A stretch of DNA of 52,854 nt. Source: Bacteroidaceae bacterium. GTDB lineage: Bacteria > Bacteroidota > Bacteroidia > Bacteroidales > Bacteroidaceae. The DNA lies in NCBI GenBank assembly GCA_017447625.1, contig JAFSNB010000017.1:1-52854 (forward strand). The letters run 5' to 3'. Below, piece by piece: positions 7,301-15,669 of this stretch (within the stretch, counting starts at the first letter, position 1; each line of letters opens with the position of its first letter). The position numbers and the translations under genes are program-made. The notes below the pieces were generated by a model. The model was not told where the DNA came from. It did not search any database and saw only the letters and a program-made list of their open reading frames with translations.

Positions 7301-7678
7301 TTAGAATATCGCAGCAATGCGGCGAATAGATTTTAGCTTCTCCATGAAAGATTCATTGCGTTCGGCCATCAGCATGTCGTACTCGTTCTGCATGGCCAGC
7401 AGAGGAGCGGCATCTATACCAAGGGCGGCCTCCATCATCATTGCCAACTCGGGATTAAGGGCGCGTTTGGCATTTAGAACTTCGTTGAGGGCTGAATAGG
7501 AAATTCCCATTTCCTTTGCCAGTCCACGCTGTGAAATGCCACGGTATTCCAGTTCGTCCTTCAGCACCTCGCCTGGATGTGTGGGCTTGTAGGGCTTCAG
7601 GTTGTTGGCAATCATCTTTGGGTCCACTCCTTCTATCGTAATCATATCGGTCGATATGTAACTGTCATACAATTGCAA
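7301..7678 (-). CDS. HigA-like antitoxin with XRE helix-turn-helix, no toxin partner seen
   Basis: A 125-residue protein carrying the HigA signature (PYKPTHPGEVLKDELEYRG, then ISQRGLAKEMGISYSALNEV). HigA antitoxins bind their own promoter and neutralise a HigB ribosome-dependent mRNA interferase. No HigB-like frame is visible on either side, so this is an orphan. The gene lies between the two 33-bp direct repeats. The start could be Met codons at 7645 or further in; the longest form is given. Confidence 0.75.
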   Translation of the reverse strand: MQLYDSYISTDMITIEGVDPKMIANNLKPYKPTHPGEVLKDELEYRGISQRGLAKEMGISYSALNEVLNAKRALNPELAMMMEAALGIDAAPLLAMQNEYDMLMAERNESFMEKLKSIRRIAAIF

Positions 7679-7812
7679 AGTTAGTAAGATTATCCGATGT
7701 TCGCAAATTTAAGAACAATTATTTATGAGAAAAGGGGGAAAATGACTACTTTTTATATGTTTTCCCCTATTTTCCCCTGTATTTTCGGCCAGAAGCGGTC
7801 GGGGAAAGATAC

Positions 7813-7847
7813 AAAAAAGGCGGATAGAGCCGAGTTACCCTATCCGC
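7813..7847 (-). terminator. Rho-independent terminator of the sialic acid/flavodoxin operon
   Basis: The perfect 8-bp stem GCGGATAG (7820-7827) / CTATCCGC (7840-7847) is followed on the minus strand by CC and six T, 36 bp past the flavodoxin stop codon. The remaining bases 7679-7812 show no gene, only a run with several CCCC tracts. Confidence 0.8.
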
Positions 7848-7874
7848 TTGATGAATCAAAGGCCCCTACTGTTA

Positions 7875-7907
7875 CTAATCATCTATCTCACCACTTCGGT
7901 GAATTCG
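7875..7907. repeat. 33-bp direct repeat, copy B (flavodoxin 3' end)
   Basis: Identical to 7186-7218. This copy encodes the last seven residues and stop codon of the flavodoxin and runs a few bases beyond, where ATGATTAG follows the stop directly. Confidence 0.9.
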
Positions 7908-8686
7908 GGTTGTGAGCCTTCGGCCTTGCCTACGGTGACGAAGATTATGGAGGTGGTTTCTGCGCCGCTCATGTCACGGCTCTGGACAGTGAATTTATAG
8001 TCGGTGCTCTCATCGGTCTCGCGACTGCCCACGGTGAGCGGGGTGCCGAGGGGGAACTGGTAGTCGGAGCAGGCGGCATTGAAGATGGCAACGTCGGCCT
8101 CGATGACGGGCTGTTGAGGACTGTAGTCGGGCAGTGGGGTGACCGTGCCTTCCTTGTAGCCGTTCTCGATGAGGAAGCGGTCGAGCTCCTTGGGGGCTGC
8201 TGTCATGCGGGCTTCACGCACGCCGTAGCCCTGACGGATGTCAGCCTTGGGAAGGGCTTTCCGGAGGGCGTCGGTGGAGGTGTTCAGTCCGCCGCTGCCG
8301 AAGGTGCAGAAGGGGACTACGGTCTTGCCCTCGAAGGTGTTCTCTGCGACGAGCGTGGCTACGGGCATAGCGTAGGTGCCGAACCACACGGGGAAGCCGA
8401 TGAAGATGAGGTCGTAGTCGGCCAGGTTCACCTTCAGGGGCTGGATAGCGGGCAGTTCGCCGCTTTTCATCTCGGCTCCGCTACGCTCTATGGTGGCTTG
8501 GAAGTCGCCGTCGTAGGGGTTCACGGCCTCGATGCGCTCGATGTCGGCTCCGAGCTGACGCTGTAGTTCTTCGGCCACGGCCTGTGTCGTTCCTGTCTGT
8601 GAATAATAGAGCACCAGCGTTTTCTGCTGTGTGCACGCTGTTGTGACTGCTAATGTCATAATCAAGGAAAAAAGAGATGGTTTCAT
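7883..8686 (-). CDS. Exported flavodoxin-domain lipoprotein
   Basis: A 267-residue protein. Residues 1-18 form a lipoprotein-like signal (LAVTTAC). Residues 22-160 are a flavodoxin domain: LVLYYSQTGTTQAVAEEL is the FMN phosphate loop, followed by LIFIGFPVWFGTYAMP and FCTFGSGG. The C-terminal 80 residues are an unassigned beta-rich extension. FMN-dependent electron transfer in the periplasm is the likely role; the link to sialic acid use is positional only. It is the last gene of the nan-like operon, and its final codons lie in a duplicated 33-bp repeat. Confidence 0.8.
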   Translation of the reverse strand: MKPSLFSLIMTLAVTTACTQQKTLVLYYSQTGTTQAVAEELQRQLGADIERIEAVNPYDGDFQATIERSGAEMKSGELPAIQPLKVNLADYDLIFIGFPVWFGTYAMPVATLVAENTFEGKTVVPFCTFGSGGLNTSTDALRKALPKADIRQGYGVREARMTAAPKELDRFLIENGYKEGTVTPLPDYSPQQPVIEADVAIFNAACSDYQFPLGTPLTVGSRETDESTDYKFTVQSRDMSGAETTSIIFVTVGKAEGSQPEFTEVVR

Positions 8687-8692
8687 AATAGT

Positions 8693-8729
8693 GGCCCCCC
8701 GTATCCCCCCGGAGGGGGGAGTTAGGGGG
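8693..8729. repeat. GC-rich palindromic element, intergenic copy, followed by a 9-bp-type tandem tract
   Basis: GGCCCCCC, TCCCCCC, GGAGGGGGGA and a further G run form the same palindrome seen inside several genes. It is followed at 8730-8767 by TTTAAGAG/TTTAAGGAG units like those encoding the Lys-Pro-Leu tract at 47579-47800. Confidence 0.7.
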
Positions 8730-8767
8730 TTAAAGGGTTTAAGAGTTTAAGGAGTTTAAGAGGTTAA

Positions 8768-8824
8768 GCGGCCAAAGTTTCCGAATAATTGTTTAATCGT
8801 TTAATCGAATAATCGAGAGGCCGC
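8768..8824. repeat. GCGGCC/GGCCGC-bounded AT-rich element
   Basis: A 57-bp unit begins GCGGCC and ends GGCCGC, with an AT-rich centre of TTTAATCG/AATAATCG units. Close relatives of 57-58 bp lie at 10200, 28402 and 49976, always between same-strand genes. Confidence 0.75.
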
Positions 8825-8828
8825 ATAA

Positions 8829-10148
8829 TTATGAATTTTGAATTGCTTCAAGGATTTTCCAGACGTTGAGGAGGCCGCGGGGAACATGGAAGCAGCCTTT
8901 CCACTTGCCGCCCTTGAGGGGCAGAAGCACTTCGCCCTGACGGTTGAGGTAACCGTACCACTCGGGGTAGTCGGGGTCGCGGAAGTGGCTCCATGTGTAG
9001 TCGTGGACGCGCTGGAACCAGGTGAGGCAACGCTCGTCGCCGGTGAGCTGGTAGCCTTTGATCAGAGAGATGAGGGTCTCGAGATGTACCCACCAGAGCT
9101 TCTGGTCCCACTCGAGCTCGTGGCGCGGTTTGCCGAGACGGTCCATGAAGTAGAAGATGCCGCCGTACTCCTTGTCCCAGCCGTACTCTACCTCCTGCAG
9201 GCAGATTTCCACCGCTTTCTGGATGAGTTCGGGACGACCGAGACGCTTGCCGAGATCCATGACGAACCACATGGCTTCGATGGCGTGGCCCGGGTTGAGC
9301 TTACGGCCGTCGAAGCAATCGACGAGGTTGCCGTCCTTGCCCAGCGCCTCTACGATGAGACCGAGCTCGGGACGGTAGAAGACGTCCATGACTTCGTGCA
9401 GGCAGTCGTCGATAAAGCCTTGAATGTTGAAAGTGGTGGCCCCCCCTACGGCCCCCGAGGGGGCTTCTGATGTCAAAATTGGCTCTATTTCGAGGGCTAC
9501 GTTGCAAAGGATCATCGGGAGGTCGAAGGTCTTCATGGCACGTGCGCCGGGAGAGGCTTTCGACCAGCGGCCCTTCGGGTTGTCGGTCTTGGAGAGGACG
9601 ATGTCGAAGGTGCGCTTGGCGATGGAGGCATATAGGTCAGAGAGAGAGGCGGCCCCTCCTACGGCCCCCGAGGGGGCTTCTATAGTTTTGAGCACAGAGG
9701 ACAAGACACTTGTGTCCCCCTCGGGGGACGAAAGGGGGGCTTTACGCAGGGCGATGGAGAGCTGTCCGAAAGCGATGGTGGCGAAGGTGTAGGAGAAGAT
9801 GTTGTAGGGCTCGACGAGGGGGTGGCCTTCGCGGTCGAGGGCGAAGTACCAGTTGAGGTTGCCGTCGTGGCCGTACTTGCGCAGGAACTCAGCGCCCTGG
9901 ATGGCGGCATCGAGCCACTCCTGACGCGGCTCCACGGTGTTGTAGAGTTTGGAGAACATCCACACTTCGCGGCCTTGCAGCCAGATGAATTTGTCGGTGT
10001 CATAGACGGAGCCGTCGCGGTCGAGACAGGTGAAATAACCGCCGAACTCTGTGTCCTGGGATTTATTGATCCAGAAGGGGATTACGCGATCCAATAATTC
10101 TGAACGATACAGTTCCGCTAATTGGCGAAAATTAATAATTTGAGACAT
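8829..10148 (-). CDS. nanE: N-acylglucosamine 2-epimerase (ManNAc to GlcNAc), carries palindrome-derived inserts
   Basis: A 439-residue (alpha/alpha)6-barrel epimerase of the AGE/RenBP family: FWINKSQDTEFGGYFTCLDR, FIWLQGREVWMFSKLYN, GHAIEAMWFVMD and KLWWVHLETL are typical. In Bacteroidetes this enzyme converts N-acetylmannosamine released by the lyase to N-acetylglucosamine. It is about 40-50 residues longer than usual because of inserts at residues 137-166 (APLSSPEGD and EAPSGAVGGA) and 229-238 (EAPSGAVGGA). These coincide with GC-rich palindromes of 27 bp at 9714, 9651 and 9438 that are otherwise intergenic, and the frame stays open. Confidence 0.85.
   Translation of the reverse strand: MSQIINFRQLAELYRSELLDRVIPFWINKSQDTEFGGYFTCLDRDGSVYDTDKFIWLQGREVWMFSKLYNTVEPRQEWLDAAIQGAEFLRKYGHDGNLNWYFALDREGHPLVEPYNIFSYTFATIAFGQLSIALRKAPLSSPEGDTSVLSSVLKTIEAPSGAVGGAASLSDLYASIAKRTFDIVLSKTDNPKGRWSKASPGARAMKTFDLPMILCNVALEIEPILTSEAPSGAVGGATTFNIQGFIDDCLHEVMDVFYRPELGLIVEALGKDGNLVDCFDGRKLNPGHAIEAMWFVMDLGKRLGRPELIQKAVEICLQEVEYGWDKEYGGIFYFMDRLGKPRHELEWDQKLWWVHLETLISLIKGYQLTGDERCLTWFQRVHDYTWSHFRDPDYPEWYGYLNRQGEVLLPLKGGKWKGCFHVPRGLLNVWKILEAIQNS
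9438..9464. repeat. GC-rich palindrome inside the epimerase gene (27 bp)
   Basis: GGCCCCCCC, TACGG, CCCCC, GA, GGGGGC. It is exactly nine codons long and read in frame as Glu-Ala-Pro-Ser-Gly-Ala-Val-Gly-Gly-Ala with its edge codons. Confidence 0.8.
9651..9677. repeat. GC-rich palindrome inside the epimerase gene (27 bp, second copy)
   Basis: It differs from the copy at 9438 at one base and is read in the same frame, giving the same peptide, EAPSGAVGGA. Confidence 0.8.
9714..9740. repeat. GC-rich palindrome inside the epimerase gene (27 bp, inverted copy)
   Basis: GTCCCCC, TC, GGGGG, ACGAAA, GGGGGGC: the same family in reverse orientation, giving a different peptide (APLSSPEGD) while keeping the frame open. 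Confidence 0.75.
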
Positions 10149-10199
10149 ATAAATTATTTTTCGATTAAACGATTATTCGACTAAACGATTAAACGAGAT

Positions 10200-10257
10200 G
10201 CGGCCATTTTTTGACGTTATTCCGTTATAACGTTATACCGTTATTCCGCCGGGCCGC
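10200..10257. repeat. GCGGCC/GGCCGC-bounded AT-rich element
   Basis: It is bounded like the elements at 8768, 28402 and 49976, but the centre is made of CGTTAT-type units (GACGTTATTCCGTTATAACG). The TTAAACGA-type units lie just outside at 10160-10199. Confidence 0.7.
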
Positions 10258-10260
10258 TTC

Positions 10261-13020
10261 TTATTTTAATGTTTTCCACGTGAGGCCGGCCTGGGGCTCC
10301 CGCTGGGGCCAGATGAGGCTGAGGAGGAGGGCAACGATGACGCTGACGAGCATCGAGACGAAGCCGAAGAGGAGGAAGTTGGCATCAGTGTAGAAATTCA
10401 TGTAGAACACCGTGGCGGTGCCGCAGATGAAGCCGAGCAGGGCTGCACGCGAACCTATGCGCGGGAAGAATATTCCCATCATGAACAGGCCGCCGATGGC
10501 GCCCGAGAGAAGGCCGAGGATGGTGTTGAAGTAGTCGAGCAGCGACTGGATGTCAACCATCGCCATCAGGATGGCTATGAACATACCTGTGAGGCCGGCG
10601 CATACGCCTGCATAACGGGCGGTCTTGACTTTGCCCGTATCTGAGGTGTTGCGGAAGCGGCTCCAGAGATCCACCGTGAAGGCGGTGGAGATGGAGTTGA
10701 TGTTCGAGGCTATGGTGCTCATGGTGGCTGCGAATACGGCAGCGATAAGGAGTCCGGCGAGACCTGCGGGCAGCTGGCTCATCATGAAGAAGGGGAAGAT
10801 GGCATCGCCCTTGGCCATGGTGAAGTCCAGTTCTGCGGGATGTGTCTTGAAGAAGGTGTAGAGCCCCGTGCCTATGGTGAAGAAGGCTATGGTGACGATG
10901 ACACTCATCAGACCGTTGGTCAGGATGCCGCGTGCCGCGCTCTTCTCGTCGCTGGTGGTCATATAACGCTGGATAACGGTCTGATCGCTGGTGTAGGAGA
11001 TGAGGTTGTTGCCCAGTCCGCCGAGGATAACCACCCAGAAAGTGGCGCTCTTCCAGTCGAGACTCCACACGAACATGCGGAACTTGTGGTTGTCGGTGGC
11101 TATCTGCCAGAAGTCCGAAGCGCCGTTATCGCCCGTATTAATAATAAGGTATGCGGCAGCGAGGATGGCTCCGCCCACGAGGATTATGCCCTGAATAACA
11201 TCGCCCCAGACCACGGCCTCAACTCCGCCCATGGTGCAATAGAGGATGGTGATGAGGGCCATCAAGACGATGCACAGGTAGATGTTGATGCCTGTCACGG
11301 CCGTCATGGCCAGAGAGGGCAGGAAGATGACCAAAGCCGTGCGTGCCACCATGAAGACGATGAACAAGAGAGAGGCCATCAGACGTGTGGCGTAGTTGAA
11401 GCGGCGTTCGAGATACTCGTAGGCTGTGGTCACTTTCAGTCGCACGAAGAAGGGCAGATAATATCTGATTACGGGGAAAGAGACTAACAGGATACAGATC
11501 TGCATCGGATAGTAAGTCCAGTCGGTGGCGTATGCCTTGGCGGGTATGCTCATATAGGTGATGGCAGAGAGCATAGTGGCAAAGATGCTTATACCGGCAG
11601 CCCACCACGGGATGCGTCCGCCGCCCTTGAAGAAGTCGTCGCTGGAGTTGTTTGCCCGCCGCATGAAGTAGTAGCCGAGATATACCATTCCGAGCAGGTA
11701 GATGATGAGCACGCACCAGTTGAGCCAACCGAAACGGGCGGTGTAGCTCATCTCGATGGCGGTGACGTCGGTGGAGCGGATGCCCGGTTTCTCCTCGCCG
11801 CCTATGAGCAGCCACGAGGTCTGACCCGTAACACTCTTGTAAGGCACCACGACGGCTCCGGCGCGAGCCAGAAGCGGGCTATAGAAGGTGCGCACCCAGG
11901 TGTCGGTGACGGTGTGGTAGATGAGCAGCTGGTCGTTGAACTGATACCACGATGCGGGCTGGTTCATGTAGGAGTGGGCTTCGAACAACAGGAGATCTCG
12001 TTCGGCTTGCGTCAAAGTTGTGTCCGCAAGCTGTTTGTTTTGCATAAGAGCCCGCTCGAACACCTCCATGTTCACGCCGCCGAAACAGACTATATGTGCC
12101 GCTCCGGAGGCCACGCAGGTTGCTCCGACGAGTGTCATCAGACGCTCTGTGCCATAGGGGTGGATTAGGTCCACGGGCATCCACTCGCCGCGACGCGGGT
12201 CAAAGTAAATGCCGTTGGTCTGCGCCGACTCATAATAGGGGTCGTAGCCGCCGAGGAGGTAGAAATTAGGCCCGATGCTGGCGTTCTGCACTACGGCCGT
12301 GGGCTGCACACGTGCGCCGCCGACAAAGTCGGGCAGCGGTTCCCACTCGGTGCCGCCGCTCCATTTCAGACGGAACGCTTTCTTCGAGGCTTCACCATTG
12401 GACTGGCCGCCTGCCACCCAGATATAACCGGCTCCGTAGGCTGCGCCGAAATTGTCGAGACCTATGGGCAGAGGGGGCAGCTGCGTGATTTGCGACGTGT
12501 TCTGATCCTTAAAGGAAATCAGGAACACAGCCGACTCACTGGTTTTGCCGTCGGACGTGCCGCCTATGCATACGAGGCCTTCAGGCACGGTGACGGCGAC
12601 ACCATAGGCCAGGGGCTTCGGGAGAACGCCTATCATCTCCCACTGGCCGCCCTTGAGCGGGTCGCTCATGGCGTAGATGTCGCGGTAGAACACTTTCTCG
12701 CCGCCGTCGGCTGCCGGCTCGTTGGGAAAGTTGCAGCCTCCGGCCACGATGACTTTCCCGTCGATAAGTCCTGCGAAATGGCCGCTCACACCCATCGAAT
12801 TGGCATATTGGAACGGCGCAATCGGCGTGAACGCGATGTTGTTGAAGCGGTGCTGAACGGGGTTCTCCTTCGCCGCACGCTCTTCCCTCGCGATACGCTC
12901 ATTTATCTCCAACAGTTCTTCCGGGCTTATGACATCTGCCATCACCGCAGGCGCGATTATGTCCGCAACAGCAGGCAGGGCGAAGAAGCAGAAGAGGAGG
13001 AGGAGGACTTTTGTTCGCAT
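10261..13020 (-). CDS. Kelch mutarotase (NanM-like) fused to a sodium:solute symporter
   Basis: A 919-residue protein. Residues 1-20 form a signal peptide (MRTKVLLLLFCFFALPAVA). Residues 40-420 have repeated Kelch blades (VIVAGGCNFP, LVCIGGTSDG, YIWVAGGQSN, FYLLGGYDPY, HIVCFGGVN, WLLIGGEE), matching cyclically permuted mutarotases such as NanM, which interconvert sialic acid anomers. Residues 430-919 form a sodium:solute symporter with about 13 membrane segments (LNWCVLIIYLLGMVYLGYYF onward, SIFATMLSAITYMSIPAKAY). Symporters of this fold have a periplasmic N-terminus, which fits a periplasmic propeller feeding the channel. I chose Met at 13020 for the signal peptide; longer starts at 13038 and 13044 exist. 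Confidence 0.85.
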   Translation of the reverse strand: MRTKVLLLLFCFFALPAVADIIAPAVMADVISPEELLEINERIAREERAAKENPVQHRFNNIAFTPIAPFQYANSMGVSGHFAGLIDGKVIVAGGCNFPNEPAADGGEKVFYRDIYAMSDPLKGGQWEMIGVLPKPLAYGVAVTVPEGLVCIGGTSDGKTSESAVFLISFKDQNTSQITQLPPLPIGLDNFGAAYGAGYIWVAGGQSNGEASKKAFRLKWSGGTEWEPLPDFVGGARVQPTAVVQNASIGPNFYLLGGYDPYYESAQTNGIYFDPRRGEWMPVDLIHPYGTERLMTLVGATCVASGAAHIVCFGGVNMEVFERALMQNKQLADTTLTQAERDLLLFEAHSYMNQPASWYQFNDQLLIYHTVTDTWVRTFYSPLLARAGAVVVPYKSVTGQTSWLLIGGEEKPGIRSTDVTAIEMSYTARFGWLNWCVLIIYLLGMVYLGYYFMRRANNSSDDFFKGGGRIPWWAAGISIFATMLSAITYMSIPAKAYATDWTYYPMQICILLVSFPVIRYYLPFFVRLKVTTAYEYLERRFNYATRLMASLLFIVFMVARTALVIFLPSLAMTAVTGINIYLCIVLMALITILYCTMGGVEAVVWGDVIQGIILVGGAILAAAYLIINTGDNGASDFWQIATDNHKFRMFVWSLDWKSATFWVVILGGLGNNLISYTSDQTVIQRYMTTSDEKSAARGILTNGLMSVIVTIAFFTIGTGLYTFFKTHPAELDFTMAKGDAIFPFFMMSQLPAGLAGLLIAAVFAATMSTIASNINSISTAFTVDLWSRFRNTSDTGKVKTARYAGVCAGLTGMFIAILMAMVDIQSLLDYFNTILGLLSGAIGGLFMMGIFFPRIGSRAALLGFICGTATVFYMNFYTDANFLLFGFVSMLVSVIVALLLSLIWPQREPQAGLTWKTLK

Positions 13021-13079
13021 ATTTATCTCAAGTTTCATTATCATAACATTTTATATTATCGCAAAGATTTTTATCAACG

Positions 13080-13322
13080 TATTTAGACTCAACGAATTGT
13101 ACGAATTGTACGAATATAGCTGGCGCGATGCTTTTTCAGAACAACGGATTTCACGGATTTGACGGATTTGACGGATTAGGCTGGCGCGATGCATTGGATT
13201 TTTCACATATAATTACCATAAATGAATCCATATAATTATTCATTAATGATAAATTAACGGGGTAATTAATGGCTATTAATGTTGAAGAATAAATCCGTTA
13301 AATCCGTGTAATCCGTTGTTTG
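13080..13322. repeat. Inverted array of GGATTTGAC-type units between two nan genes
   Basis: This gap carries no gene. It holds CGAATTGTA twice (13093-13110), AACGGATTTCACGGATTTGA and further GACGGATTT units (13142-13177), and the reverse complement of that array at 13291-13320 (AATCCGTTAAATCCGTG). GCTGGCGCGATGC occurs twice (near 13119 and 13180). The array could form a long stem, but within a likely polycistronic unit its role is unclear. Confidence 0.6.
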
Positions 13323-13340
13323 ATAAATAATTCGTTGCGT

Positions 13341-14261
13341 TTATTTATTGCATTGGTTGAGGAAGTCGATGGCGTCGAGCTCGGCCTTCAGGCGCTGCTC
13401 CTCCTCGGGGGTGATGTTCTGGAAGGGTGTGCGGTTCGGGCCCATGTCCAGTCCGAGGAACTTCATTATGCGCTTGCCGCCAACGATGTTGCCGCGGAAA
13501 TGGCAGATGACATCGATGACGTCCTGAGCGTAGTTCTGCAGCTCGCGGGCTTTCTCCAAGTCGCCTGCGGCCCACGCCTCCTGAATGCCCACAAGACAAC
13601 GACCGTTGTAGTTCGTTGTGCCGCCTATGCCGCCCTGAGCTCCGCCCATGGCGAGACAAGGCAGGATGGTCTCGTCCTGACCATGCAGCATGTCGAACTT
13701 ACCGTCCTTGTAGCGGCGGCAGCGGTTATACTCATACATGCTCTCGAAGGTGTATTTGATGCCTGCGAAGTTGGGGATGCGGCCATCTACGGCGCAGAGG
13801 AAATCGTACATGGAGAGGAACGCGCCGTTGAAGGCGGGGATGTGATAATAATAGAAAGGCAATTGGGGAGCGCCACTGGCTATCTCCTCGCAGTATTTCA
13901 CAAGTTCCTCAACGCGCCCGATCTTCGGGAACGGGGGAGCCATGGCTCCGATGCCCCAGGCGCCTACGGCCTGCGCGTGCTCTGCCAAACGGTGGCTCTG
14001 GCGCACGCAGCAGCTGCCCACGTGTACGATTACCTTGAAACCGGGTTTGTCCTTGGCGGCTGCCATCCAAGCCTCGGCAATCTGCATACGCTCATCTTCG
14101 GTAAGCATATAGCCCTCGCCGCTGGAACCGTTGATGAATACGCCTTTGAGCCCGTTGCGTGCGAGCATGTCTGCGTAAGCGGGAATAATGTCCAGATTGA
14201 TGTCTCCGTTGGGGTGCATCGGCGTGAAGGGCGCGTCGATGAGTCCTTTGATCTTTTCCAT
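13341..14261 (-). CDS. nanA: N-acetylneuraminate lyase
   Basis: A 306-residue DHDPS/NAL-family TIM barrel. GVFINGSSGEGYMLTEDER holds the carboxylate-binding GSSGEG; YYYYHIPAF has the catalytic Tyr; and FAGIKYTFES has the Schiff-base Lys. It cleaves sialic acid to N-acetylmannosamine and pyruvate in the cytoplasm. I start at Met 14261 (MEKIKGLIDAPFTP), because the longer frame to 14306 runs into the promoter box TATCTTTG at 14304-14311. It is the first gene of the operon with the mutarotase-symporter and epimerase. Confidence 0.92.
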   Translation of the reverse strand: MEKIKGLIDAPFTPMHPNGDINLDIIPAYADMLARNGLKGVFINGSSGEGYMLTEDERMQIAEAWMAAAKDKPGFKVIVHVGSCCVRQSHRLAEHAQAVGAWGIGAMAPPFPKIGRVEELVKYCEEIASGAPQLPFYYYHIPAFNGAFLSMYDFLCAVDGRIPNFAGIKYTFESMYEYNRCRRYKDGKFDMLHGQDETILPCLAMGGAQGGIGGTTNYNGRCLVGIQEAWAAGDLEKARELQNYAQDVIDVICHFRGNIVGGKRIMKFLGLDMGPNRTPFQNITPEEEQRLKAELDAIDFLNQCNK

Positions 14262-14303
14262 GATGATAATATCTTTAGTTAGTTTTTGTTGTTGATTGCG
14301 CGG

Positions 14304-14333
14304 CAAAGATACAATTAATTCACAATTCGCAAT
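14304..14333 (-). promoter_or_regulatory. Putative promoter of the sialic acid operon
   Basis: The minus strand reads ATTG, 18 bp, TATCTTTG. The downstream box matches the Bacteroidetes consensus TAnnTTTG exactly; the upstream box differs at one base. It lies about 45 bp before the nanA start. Confidence 0.5.
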
Positions 14334-14431
14334 TCATAATTCATGTTTTTTTCCCCTTTTCTCTCACATTTTACATTAAACATTCTACATTTTACATTAT
14401 TATAGGAACTGATTAACACCAAGTAAGCACT

Positions 14432-14954
14432 ATGAAATCTACTATGATGAGAAAACTGACTATATTTGCCATTGTATCTCTTTTCTGCACGATATCCTAC
14501 GCACAACGCCCCGGACTGAAAGGTCTTAGCGTGGGGCTCGGGATACCCATTGAATTCACCGACCTGGAGGCCGCCGGTCTTGGCTTCATGTTGGTTTCGA
14601 CCGTACATACCCAATATCAGACCGCTTCGCCCTGGGCTTTTATATCAGCGGTGGCAGTAGTTTTCTGGCCGCTTTCCACCGTATAACGAATACGACCGCT
14701 TCTATTATAATATAAAGGTGTCGGCCGGTTTCCTCATGGAAGTGGGTGATCTGAACAAAAAGCCCTTTATTATAGGCGTTGGTCCATGTACCGGCTTTGG
14801 TCTGTTGGACATGGATCTGGTCTTGCCCATAGAGGTGCGCTTCGGCCGTGTCCTTGGCCGCTGGTATATGATGGGAGAACTCACATACGGCTATTCGCTG
14901 GCAGGCGAGACCGTATGTTTTGAGCCCTCAGTCCGCGTAGGCTACAGGTTCTAA
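14432..14954 (+). pseudogene. Frame-broken outer-membrane beta-barrel-like protein
   Basis: The first part encodes a signal peptide (MRKLTIFAIVSLFCTISYAQ) and a GLSVGLGIPIEF strand in one frame to about 14620. Sensible sequence then continues in another frame (DRFALGFYISGGSSF, about 14620-14663) and in a third from about 14661 (FSGRFPPYNEYDRFYYNIKV, then VSAGFLMEVGDL to SVRVGYRF*). The alternating hydrophobic pattern and terminal Phe fit a small beta-barrel. Two single-base shifts would restore one gene, so it is either a pseudogene or affected by base-calling errors. Confidence 0.6.
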
Positions 14955-14955
14955 T

Positions 14956-15020
14956 TTTTCCCTATAACCTATAACCTATAACCTTTTAACTTTTAACCTC
15001 TTAACCTTTTAACCTCTTAA
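14956..15020. repeat. Tandem CCTATAAC / CTTTTAAC tract running into queC
   Basis: CCTATAACCTATAACC and then TTTTAACCTCTTAACC-like units occupy the end of the pseudogene spacer and overlap the last codons and stop of queC (from 15001), so the repeat supplies the queC C-terminus (RYLKRLKG). Confidence 0.65.
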
Positions 15021-15669
15021 GGTATCTCTCCAGTCCCTCGCGGCGCAGGGTGCAGGCAGGACAGTGGCCGCAGCCGTCGCCCGCGATGCCGTTGTAGCAG
15101 GTCAGAGTATCGTTGCGCACCAAATCCAGCACGCCCAGCTTGTCGGCCATCTCCCACGTCTGCTCTTTGTCTATCCACATCAGAGGGGTGTGAATGACGA
15201 ACTGCTCCTCCATGCCGAGATTGAGGGTCACGTTGAGGCTTTTGATGAACGCGTCGCGGCAGTCGGGATAACCGCTGAAATCGGTCTGCGACACGCCTGT
15301 GACGAGGTGGTTGATGCCGCGTTCGCGTGCGAAAACGGCGGCTATGCTCAGAAAGAAGAGGTTGCGGCCGGGAACGAAGGTGTTTGGCGGGCCGTCGGCG
15401 GGCTTCTCCTGATCCATGACTATGGAGCTGTCGGTAAGAGAGTTGCGCCCCAGCTTACCGATGAACGACACATCCATGTGGTGCCAGGGAACATCAGCCT
15501 TGCGCGCTATCTTCTCTGCCATCTGCACCTCTACGGCATGTCGCTGTCCGTAGGTGAAGGTCAGAGCCTCAACGCTGCGGAAATGTTTCTTTGCCCAAAA
15601 CAGGCAAGTTGTACTGTCCTGTCCGCCACTGAACACTATGAGGGCGGTCTCTTTATTCATTGGTTTCAT
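15001..15669 (-). CDS. queC: 7-cyano-7-deazaguanine synthase
   Basis: A 222-residue PP-loop ATPase with [12 protein letters not shown] near the N-terminus and a four-Cys zinc site in [16 protein letters not shown] near the C-terminus. It converts carboxy-deazaguanine to preQ0 in queuosine synthesis. Its start overlaps the stop of the precursor transporter gene by 4 bp, so both are coupled and share the riboswitch-bearing leader at 16349-16404. Confidence 0.95.
   Translation of the reverse strand: MKPMNKETALIVFSGGQDSTTCLFWAKKHFRSVEALTFTYGQRHAVEVQMAEKIARKADVPWHHMDVSFIGKLGRNSLTDSSIVMDQEKPADGPPNTFVPGRNLFFLSIAAVFARERGINHLVTGVSQTDFSGYPDCRDAFIKSLNVTLNLGMEEQFVIHTPLMWIDKEQTWEMADKLGVLDLVRNDTLTCYNGIAGDGCGHCPACTLRREGLERYLKRLKG

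Noticed and set aside
7697-7915. 72-codon plus-strand frame next to higA as a possible toxin
   Set aside because: It runs through the terminator and the 33-bp repeat and has no toxin-like pattern.
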